NCBI GenBank assembly: GCA_028285345.1
Contig: JANQPT010000044.1
Location: 62,001-126,000, forward strand
DNA length: 64,000 bases
Reading direction: 5' to 3'
Origin: Planctomycetales bacterium
Lineage (GTDB): Bacteria > Planctomycetota > Planctomycetia > Planctomycetales > Planctomycetaceae
A program made the position numbers and the translations under genes. Shown piece by piece: positions 57,763-64,000 of this stretch. The notes beneath the pieces were generated by a model. That model saw only the letters and a list, made by a program, of their open reading frames with translations, did not search any database and had not been told where the DNA came from. The first letter of the stretch is position 1. The number at the start of each line of letters is the position of its first letter.

Positions 57763-57792
57763 TTGCTCCCGCAGCGGGAGATGGTCTATACT
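57763..57792 (+). promoter_or_regulatory. Promoter with palindrome in its spacer, before the winged-helix gene
   Basis: -35-like TTGCTC (57763-57768), 18 bp, then -10 TATACT (57787-57792). The palindrome CTCCCGcagCGGGAG (57766-57780) overlaps the -35 and spacer, a typical place for a repressor site. It is about 98 bp before the start codon of the winged-helix gene. Confidence 0.45.
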
Positions 57793-57889
57793 GATTCGCA
57801 GGAGGGTTGGCTGCGCCGTTGGCCGCAACCAGCCCATGTTGCAACATGAACCGGATTCACGGCAGGTCGCTTCGAAAGGAGCCGAATCG

Positions 57890-58114
57890 ATGGCCACTGC
57901 AACTTTGGAAAATGAACTGGACACAATTGGGACCGCCGCCGGGATGGTGTGGCACTTTTTGGGAGAAAACGGGCCGACGACCTTGAGCAAACTGGCCAAG
58001 GAAGTCGATCTGCCGCGCGACAAGGTGATGCAGGGAGTCGGCTGGCTCGCGCGCGAAGGCAAAGTTTGCTTCGAAGACGGCCCCCGCAGCAAGACGATTC
58101 GGCTTTGCGACTGA
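57890..58114 (+). CDS. Small winged helix-turn-helix protein (DUF2582-like)
   Basis: 74 residues; ATG at 57890 is preferred since AAAGGAG lies 8 bases upstream. The whole protein is one winged helix: IGTAAGMVWHFLGENGPTTL, then SKLAKEVDLPRDKVMQGVGW as the recognition region, and LAREGKVCFEDG as the wing. This matches the DUF2582 / wHTH_10 family of small DNA-binding-like proteins, whose role is not established. A promoter with an embedded palindrome lies upstream, making autoregulation possible. Confidence 0.82.
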   Translation: MATATLENELDTIGTAAGMVWHFLGENGPTTLSKLAKEVDLPRDKVMQGVGWLAREGKVCFEDGPRSKTIRLCD

Positions 58115-58339
58115 GGCGGCGGCACGCGGCGTTCTTGATTGATGCGGAGAGCGAGAACGCTGCGGACTGCTGGCATCGGAGGTTGGCAATCGAACGAGTC
58201 GCACTCGTCTTCGCTGGTGGATTCGCTTCCAATGACCGCGGCGAATGGGTACGCGGCCGCGTTTAGCGCCGGACGTTGCGACCGTAGACTGCCCCGCGGT
58301 TGTGTCGGGCATGCTACAGGGTGAAAGGTACGCTGGAGA

Positions 58340-59284
58340 ATGTCGCAAACCGCTGAATTCGCCGAATTGTGCAAAGAAGCCCGCCAATGCTGCCGCGACG
58401 GCGAATTTCAATGCGGACTGGAATTGTTTGAGCAAGCGCTTCAGATCGATGAAGTCTCAGAGACGCACGGTCACGCCGGCACGGCCGCTTTTATGGCGGG
58501 CGACACCGAGAAGGCGGTTGAGCACTTCAAACGCGCCGTTCATCTGGCGCCTGCAAATGCCCAGCATCGCATTAATTTGGGTGCGGTTTATAACAAGCGC
58601 AAGGAGTACAAGAACGCCATTGATACGCTCCGCAAGGGGCTTTCCATGGATATGCACTGTGCGGAAGGGTACTTCAATCTGGGCATGGCCCACCGTTATT
58701 TGAAGCAGCCGCAAATGGCAATTCCGGCGTTTCGCGAAGCGATTCGGCTCAATTCGGAAATGGCCGACGCCCATCAAAACTTGGCTCAGGTCTATTTGGA
58801 GCAGGACAACTTCAAGGAAGCATTGGAGTTGGCGCAGCAGGCGGTCAAACTGCGACCCAAGTCCCAAATCGCTCGCCGGATCTTGGACCAGGTGGAGGAG
58901 GCGCGGGATTCGGCCCGAAAGACGGTGAAGTCTCTGGATTGGATCGCGGGAGTCAGTCCTACAAAAGTCGACGAGGGTTTCCGCAAGCTGACCGAGGAAC
59001 AGCGAAACATCGATCGTCGCGATTTGGTCGTTTTAGCGCATTCGCTGCGCAAGATCGCCGGCGACATGAAACTGCAAATCCAGCGGGAACTTGACCCGTC
59101 GATCCGTCAGCTCAATCGGCTGATGGTGCAGCCCGAGCGGTCGCAGGTGGCGCTGCAGGATGCCTACGCGACATTCAGGCAGGCGGTCAAGACGTACAAC
59201 ATCATGCGGGCGCGGATGGGTGACAAGATGCGCGAATTCCGCGAGCACGAAGAGTCGATGAAAGAGGGCGGCGCGTCGGCGTGA
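58340..59284 (+). CDS. Tetratricopeptide-repeat protein
   Basis: 314 residues without signal peptide. TPR units cover about residues 8-180, with consensus features such as AEGYFNLGMAHRYLKQPQMAIPAF and ADAHQNLAQVYLEQDNFKEAL. The last 110 residues are charged helices (LAHSLRKIAGDMKLQIQREL, MRARMGDKMREFREHEESMK) likely to be coiled coil. Such proteins are usually scaffolds for protein complexes. No partner is evident from the neighbourhood. Confidence 0.87.
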   Translation: MSQTAEFAELCKEARQCCRDGEFQCGLELFEQALQIDEVSETHGHAGTAAFMAGDTEKAVEHFKRAVHLAPANAQHRINLGAVYNKRKEYKNAIDTLRKGLSMDMHCAEGYFNLGMAHRYLKQPQMAIPAFREAIRLNSEMADAHQNLAQVYLEQDNFKEALELAQQAVKLRPKSQIARRILDQVEEARDSARKTVKSLDWIAGVSPTKVDEGFRKLTEEQRNIDRRDLVVLAHSLRKIAGDMKLQIQRELDPSIRQLNRLMVQPERSQVALQDAYATFRQAVKTYNIMRARMGDKMREFREHEESMKEGGASA

Positions 59285-59367
59285 GCCGCCGCTGATCTGT
59301 ACAAGTCGTTTCAAAACCCTCTGACTCATCGTGCCGACACTTGTATATAAGTACCTCAAACAGGCGC

Positions 59368-59391
59368 AACCGGGTTTTGAAACCGGTTTTA
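59368..59391 (+). terminator. Terminator-like hairpin after the TPR gene
   Basis: Stem AACCGG (59368-59373) and CCGGTT (59383-59388) with a 9-base loop, then TT. It shares bases with a 12-bp inverted repeat GTTTCAAAACCC (59308-59319) / GGGTTTTGAAAC (59372-59383). Short stem, so uncertain. Confidence 0.45.
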
Positions 59392-59410
59392 GTGATCACG
59401 TCCTGTCGCG

Positions 59411-61948
59411 CTAACGGCGGGCGAATTCGTCGATTGTGAGCGTCCCTTCCTCGTCAATTGTGACGGTGATCGCGCCGCTATTCCAGGTTGAGAGCACTGT
59501 TGCCGAGGAGCCGTAAACCGTCTCGAGCGCCGCGGTCGAATTGCGGCGGCCGCCGCTGACGATCACCCATTCCGGGCGGCACCACCGCGCCAGTTCATGG
59601 CTGTTGGAGTTCAAGCTCCCGTGATGGGGCGCCATCAAAACGTCGACGCGGCGCGGCTTTGAATCGAGCAGCTTCCTCAGCCCCAGGTCTTCTAAATCTC
59701 CTGTCAGCAGAATCTCACGGCCGCGGTAGCGAATTGATACGACCAGGCTATTGGCGTTGTCCGTTTCGTGGGCTGCGTCGGCTGCCGGTTGCAGAATTTC
59801 GATCTCCACTTCGTCGGTCAGCCGGAGGCGATCCTCCGTTCCGACCAAACGAACGACGACGTTCGCTGCTGACAGTTTGTCAAACAGCGCCGCGACCGCC
59901 GGCTGGCGCATGTCGAGCAATGTGGGCGAACAGAAAACGCCGCCGATTTGAAGCTGTTCGACGAGTCCCGGTAGGGCATTGAAGTGATCGACGTCGGCAT
60001 GCGACAGCACGACTGCGTCAATTCGCGTTCGCCCCGAGGCCCAAACCGCATTTTCGACGGTCCGTTCCGTCCGCCGCGAATCGTGTAACTGCCCCGCGTC
60101 GTACAGTAGTGACGTTCCACCGGGCAGTTCGACGTAAATCGCGCAGCCGTGCCCGACCGATAAGAATGTGCAGCGCAACTTCGCATCGGTCGGCTGAAGT
60201 GTCGGCGCCGCCAATCCCAATACCAGCCAGCACAGCAGTCCGCGTCGCCCCCAACGGTTGAAGCGGCCTTCCGGCGGCGCGAATAGTGCCGCCGTTAATA
60301 GCAGGTACAATCCACCCAACCACCATTTCGGAGGTCCCGGGACGTACCAATGCCCCCAGCCCCAGCGGCCGGCAATATCGACAGTGCTCAGCAGGGCAGT
60401 GAGTCCTAGCTCGAACAGAAAAGCAATTGGTGTCGCAAGCGGCGGCAGCAGCAATCCGCAAAAAAGGAGCGCGTATCCCAGCCACAGCACACAGGCGACG
60501 ATTGGTAGCAGCAGCACATTGATCAACAGACCGACAGGAGAGACGACATGGAAGTTTGCGGCAATCAGTGGGACGGTGAAACACCAGATGAATAGCGACA
60601 GCAAGTAACCGTCGCGAATCCACATCCACGAAACGTGCAGCACTCTCCCGATTTGTTGGGCCAGCGGCGAACCGAGCTTTGGCGGTGCCGGTTCATCGTC
60701 ATCGTCCGGGCTGCGCCATTGATTCTGGAGCCGGGCGTACGCGGCGATCCCCAATACCGAGAGAAATGAGAGCTGCGGTCCGACTTCAAAGAGTTGTGCA
60801 GGGTTCCAGAGCAGCAAGCAGAGCGCGGCGGCGGCCAGTGAGTTCTCCAATTGTCCCTGTCGCTGCCAGGGCTGACCGCAAAATATGATCGCCGCCATCA
60901 CCGTGGCCCGCACAACCGGCGGACGGCTCCCCGTGAGTAGTGCGTAACCGATGAGAGCGGTTACCACCAACACCGACGTCGAAAGGGTCGACAAGTGAAG
61001 CAGGCGGCAGGTCTTCCACAGCAGCAGCGCTAAAATGCCGACATGCAGGCCGGATAAGGCCAGAAAGTGCATCGTTCCACTCTCGACGAATGCCGTCTGC
61101 ATGTCGTCGGTGACCTCGCGTCGATCTCCCAGCAACAGGGCGATCGCGATCGGCGCGACACGGGGGCTCAGCCGGTTCGTCAACAATTGCTCGCATTCGC
61201 CGCGCAGTGCCGCGAGTTTTTGCCGCGGGAGCCAGCTGAGCGGGGCTGTATCAACTTTCCTGATCGCATCCGGAAAGTCGGAACGCAACACTGCGTCGAT
61301 TCCGCGGCGCTGCAGATAGGTCCGGTAGTCGAATCCGCCCGGATTGCTCGCTCCGCGGGGGCGCGAGAGCAAGCCGGCGACGTCCACGGAATCGCCGACG
61401 TGGATGTTCAACAAGTGGCCGTTGACTTCCAAGCGGACTTTGCCGGTCACCTGGATCGATGTCTCACCGGAAATCAACGATTGGCAAGCGACTTCGCACA
61501 CCGTGCGGTCGTAGTGCGGGATCGTGCCGGGAAAACTGTCATCGCGTTTGGGAATGACTTCTGGCGACGAGATGACGCGTCCGGTGATTCGTACCGGCTG
61601 CGGCGATTCGCGGGCGAACAGGCGGATATTGTCCGCCGTGCTGATCGACTGTGACCAATGGTGCCGCAGTCCGCCTGCCGTGAGGCACGCGGCGCAAAGT
61701 AAGTAGGCAGCGGTGCGGCGGCGGCCCATTCGCCATGCGACCAACCAGCTCATCCAGCCGCCGAGCAGCAGCGCGTGCCAGGTCAGAAGCGACACGGGGA
61801 AGTATGCATCGAGAACGATCCCGGCGGCAAAGCCGCTCGCGGCGGCGACGACCGGCGAGCGCGGCTGCGGGATGCTTGACCGCATTGCCGGCCCGGAGAC
61901 GTTCGATTCGGCGGTCGTTGCCGAAGGGGTGAGCGCTGAACGAGTCAT
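59411..61948 (-). CDS. comEC: ComEC/Rec2 family DNA-uptake channel protein
   Basis: About 845 residues from ATG 61948 (GTG at 61951 also possible). N-terminal transmembrane segments (about 35-90), an OB-like DUF4131 domain (IRLFARESPQPVRITGRVIS), the polytopic Competence domain (HFLALSGLHVGILALLLWKT, the typical signature), and a C-terminal metallo-beta-lactamase-like domain (DAVVLSHADVDHFNALPGL, ILLTGDLEDLG, LMAPHHGSLNSNSHEL). In transformable bacteria ComEC carries single-stranded DNA across the inner membrane. No other competence gene is in the window. All three domains look intact. Confidence 0.94.
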   Translation of the reverse strand: MTRSALTPSATTAESNVSGPAMRSSIPQPRSPVVAAASGFAAGIVLDAYFPVSLLTWHALLLGGWMSWLVAWRMGRRRTAAYLLCAACLTAGGLRHHWSQSISTADNIRLFARESPQPVRITGRVISSPEVIPKRDDSFPGTIPHYDRTVCEVACQSLISGETSIQVTGKVRLEVNGHLLNIHVGDSVDVAGLLSRPRGASNPGGFDYRTYLQRRGIDAVLRSDFPDAIRKVDTAPLSWLPRQKLAALRGECEQLLTNRLSPRVAPIAIALLLGDRREVTDDMQTAFVESGTMHFLALSGLHVGILALLLWKTCRLLHLSTLSTSVLVVTALIGYALLTGSRPPVVRATVMAAIIFCGQPWQRQGQLENSLAAAALCLLLWNPAQLFEVGPQLSFLSVLGIAAYARLQNQWRSPDDDDEPAPPKLGSPLAQQIGRVLHVSWMWIRDGYLLSLFIWCFTVPLIAANFHVVSPVGLLINVLLLPIVACVLWLGYALLFCGLLLPPLATPIAFLFELGLTALLSTVDIAGRWGWGHWYVPGPPKWWLGGLYLLLTAALFAPPEGRFNRWGRRGLLCWLVLGLAAPTLQPTDAKLRCTFLSVGHGCAIYVELPGGTSLLYDAGQLHDSRRTERTVENAVWASGRTRIDAVVLSHADVDHFNALPGLVEQLQIGGVFCSPTLLDMRQPAVAALFDKLSAANVVVRLVGTEDRLRLTDEVEIEILQPAADAAHETDNANSLVVSIRYRGREILLTGDLEDLGLRKLLDSKPRRVDVLMAPHHGSLNSNSHELARWCRPEWVIVSGGRRNSTAALETVYGSSATVLSTWNSGAITVTIDEEGTLTIDEFARR

Positions 61949-62075
61949 CACCCCATCATGGGCGGATTAATGTCGCGATGCAACTCGATTCTGAGAGTCG
62001 GCGGCGCAGCGCGATCTATTCCTTTGAGCAATCGCACTGACAAGCGCTGACCGCGATTCGTGTGCTCACGCTTGC

Positions 62076-62747
62076 CTAATAGCGCGCAACTAGCTCGTTC
62101 ATTTCCGGCGGAACCACCGGCGAAGGCCCCCCTTCGTAAGTAGGGTCATAGGTGATGAGTCCCCGACGGCCGCCGCGTTCTACTTCTGCCCAGCCGAGCC
62201 AGCCGTGAATGTCCATGTTGGGAACTTTGACTTTGTACCGGCCCGCGTAGCCACTCTTGTAGGTAAACTGCTTTCCATAGGCGGCGCGGACGAACTTGTG
62301 ACCCCAGTCCTTCCAGCCGAGCCTTTGCGCTTTGTGGTCTTGTTTTTGGTGATCGACGATCTCGTCGCCCCAATGGACCATCTCGTGCGTGACCACCGCT
62401 TCGATGATCAACTCTGCACGAGCCAGCAGTGCTTTCCAGCGGGATTGGTACTTCCTGGCCTGACTCGCCAAGTAGACCATTTGCTCATATTGTCCGTTGA
62501 TTGTGGAATTGATTTGGATCACGTCGCCCCGGCCGGGGTATTCACCAAAGACTCCAGGACCCAAGTCTTTGACGCTGAGCGACGGCTTCGTGCCGAGGCT
62601 GAGTGCTTTGCGGGCCGCTTTGTCGTCAAGTTGCGAGTACTTTTTGAAGTACTTGAACTTTCGGGGGTGGTGCATCACCTTGGGCAGCCGCGAGCGGACG
62701 AGCTTCGTCAGATGGGGCGCCGCCAGAGGAGCGTACATTTGAACCAT
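62076..62747 (-). CDS. Putative zinc metalloprotease-like protein
   Basis: About 223 residues, no signal peptide; ATG 62747 with GGGAGAG upstream. The stretch LIIEAVVTHEMVHWGDE holds the HExxH zinc motif (THEMVHW), followed by DHKAQRLGWKDWGHKFV with further His. This HEMVHWGDE arrangement recalls HExxH domains of polymorphic-toxin peptidases, but I cannot name the family with certainty. The N-terminus is basic and without recognised domain. No immunity-like partner is evident beside it. Confidence 0.55.
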   Translation of the reverse strand: MVQMYAPLAAPHLTKLVRSRLPKVMHHPRKFKYFKKYSQLDDKAARKALSLGTKPSLSVKDLGPGVFGEYPGRGDVIQINSTINGQYEQMVYLASQARKYQSRWKALLARAELIIEAVVTHEMVHWGDEIVDHQKQDHKAQRLGWKDWGHKFVRAAYGKQFTYKSGYAGRYKVKVPNMDIHGWLGWAEVERGGRRGLITYDPTYEGGPSPVVPPEMNELVARY

Positions 62748-62980
62748 CACGTCTCTCCCACTGAATCAGTCTGGAGACCACCGAGGACATCATTACGAGC
62801 CGCGAATCTCCGGGGGCGACTTGCTCACCGTATCACAGATAATCGGTAGGGACAACAATTGCGAATGCAATGGATATCACAGGCGTTGAAACAGTTAGCC
62901 GATCAAGCCAGAATAACAGGCAGACGTAAATCGAAGCCGTATCGGTTCAAGGTTTCGTCGGCGGACTCCGATTTGACGAT

Positions 62981-63056
62981 GGGTGGCTGGGGTCGAGCGA
63001 AGCGAGCCCCCAGTTTCAGAACCTGGGGGCGGACTAACGTCCGACCCCAGCCACCC
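62981..63056. repeat. 76-bp palindromic element with GGGTGGCTGGGGTCG ends
   Basis: Perfect 15-base inverted ends (GGGTGGCTGGGGTCG at 62981, CGACCCCAGCCACCC at 63042) and an inner inverted pair CCCCCAG / CTGGGGG, with a short GAGCGAAGCGAGC hairpin on the left. It sits in the otherwise empty 356-bp gap before the acetamidase gene, 47 bp from its start. Only one copy is in this window. Confidence 0.75.
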
Positions 63057-63103
63057 TGAATTATCTTTTCCGACAAAGCCAAGTGTGACTCACGGAGAGA
63101 ATT

Positions 63104-64000
63104 ATGACGACGCCGGTCCAAGATAATGCAGGTGCCGCTTCAACATCTGTGGAGCGGATGTGTGACGCGGCAGGATCCGAAACGGTGTTCGTCAACGAAT
63201 ACACCGACGGGCTGCTGGATCCCAACAGCGAGATGCTCGGTCCAGTGCGTGACGGGGGGCATATCGTTGCCAATACCGCGCCAGGTTGTTGGGGACCGAT
63301 GATTACGCCGTCGATTCGCGGCGGTCATGAAGTGACGCGTCCGGTGGCCGTTGCGGGTGCGGAGGTCGGTGATGCGATTGCCGTTCATATTAAAGAGATC
63401 AACGTGACGTCGATGGCGACCGCCTCGGGGAACGATCGCATGATGGAGGGACGATTCGTCGGCGATCCTTACGTCGCGGCGATCTGTCCCGAATGCGGCC
63501 GGCAGAACCCCGAGACCGTCGTCAGGGGCATCGGCGAGACGGCGGTGCGGTGCGCTGCGTGCGGTGCGGATGCGACGCCGTTTACAATGACCAACGGCTA
63601 TACGATTGCGTTCGACGATCGGAAGCGTGTCGGCGTCACATTGCCGAAAGAGTCCGCCGAAGCACTCGCCCGCGACGCCGCCAAGTTTGCGGCACTGCCG
63701 GACGGGTCGGTTCAGAATCCCATTCTTACGTTTGCTCCGCATGACTTAGTCGGAGTCGTCGCACGGCTGCGGCCGTTTTTAGGGCAGTTGGGCACAACGC
63801 CGGCGGTCCGTTTTCCGGACTCACACAATGCCGGCGATTTTGGCTCGTTCTTGATCGGTGCTCCTCACGACTATGCATTGACCGAAGAGGAGTTAGAGCT
63901 CCGTACGGACGGCCACATGGACATCGACTCCGTCCGCCGCGGTGCGATGTTGATCTGCCCGGTGAAGGTTCCCGGCGGCGGGATCTATTTGGGAGATATG
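63104..64000 (+). CDS. Acetamidase/formamidase family protein, cut by the window edge
   Basis: Open from ATG 63104 (GGAGAGA 5-10 bases before) through the last base, at least 299 residues. Starts MTTPVQDNAGAAS; family features: TNGYTIAFDDRK, FPDSHNAGDFGSF and DGHMDIDSVRRG followed by LICPVKVPGGGIYLGDM, the conserved end of the FmdA/AmdA core. A four-Cys zinc-ribbon-like insertion is seen as CPECGRQNPET and, 22 residues after its second Cys, CAACGADA. These enzymes hydrolyse short amides to ammonia and acid. The 3' end lies outside the window. Confidence 0.88.
   Translation, partial: MTTPVQDNAGAASTSVERMCDAAGSETVFVNEYTDGLLDPNSEMLGPVRDGGHIVANTAPGCWGPMITPSIRGGHEVTRPVAVAGAEVGDAIAVHIKEINVTSMATASGNDRMMEGRFVGDPYVAAICPECGRQNPETVVRGIGETAVRCAACGADATPFTMTNGYTIAFDDRKRVGVTLPKESAEALARDAAKFAALPDGSVQNPILTFAPHDLVGVVARLRPFLGQLGTTPAVRFPDSHNAGDFGSFLIGAPHDYALTEEELELRTDGHMDIDSVRRGAMLICPVKVPGGGIYLGDM

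Overview
The window looks like chromosomal DNA of a Planctomycetota bacterium (order Planctomycetales). This rests on family content: DUF1559-type proteins, a sulfatase with the CTAGR signature, tandem leucine-rich-repeat proteins with the L-x-N-T-x-V-(S/T)-D-A-G-L unit, a planctomycete-style ECF sigma factor, a kinase fused to a formylglycine-enzyme-like domain, a WD40 protein carrying the linker typical of caspase fusions, and many palindromic repeats between genes. I saw no rRNA, tRNA, CRISPR array, prophage or plasmid origin.

Layout. 84-5550: heterotetrameric sarcosine oxidase operon soxB-D-A-G, with a repeat-filled insertion between soxB and soxD. 5536-7418 (minus): nitroreductase and secreted sialidase-like protein. 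7667-10707: M1 aminopeptidase with HEAT repeats, coupled to a cupin. 10931-12514 (minus): sulfatase. 12744-17663: tight five-gene run of ABM monooxygenase-like, diguanylate cyclase, Dabb protein, YjhG-type sugar-acid dehydratase and a di-haem cytochrome c. 17681-22467 (minus): hybrid histidine kinase with a globin-like N-terminus and a receiver-HATPase protein. 22700-27596: nitrilase, S1-like protein, YjbQ, VOC protein, a RAYT transposase inside its own REP pair, a PQQ-like propeller and Tag glycosylase. 27703-31456: ECF sigma factor, outer-membrane barrel-like protein and aldehyde dehydrogenase.

31833-39232 (minus) is the most unusual part: one pseudopilin-like membrane protein followed by six tandem paralogues that place a DUF1559-like domain behind about four transmembrane segments. 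A good sigma-70-type promoter (39274-39302) precedes the run, and the first genes overlap by GTGA. 39686-42379: AlgI-like and AlgX/AlgJ-like polysaccharide O-acetylation pair. 42482-46731: four tandem membrane-anchored LRR proteins separated by copies of a ~230-bp palindromic unit. 47082-49355 (minus): secreted propeller plus helical-domain protein. 49623-57677: Ser/Thr kinase-FGE fusion followed by a giant WD40/Ig-like protein with a degenerate caspase-like C-terminus. 57890-63056: small winged-helix protein, TPR protein, ComEC, a putative metalloprotease and a palindromic repeat. 63104 to the edge: a truncated acetamidase/formamidase with a zinc-ribbon insertion.

At least five families of short palindromic or paired inverted repeats occur between genes. 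One surrounds the RAYT transposase and recurs elsewhere as head-to-head pairs without the gene, consistent with mobilisation in trans. All functional names come from reading translated sequences and recalling family motifs; no database search was run.
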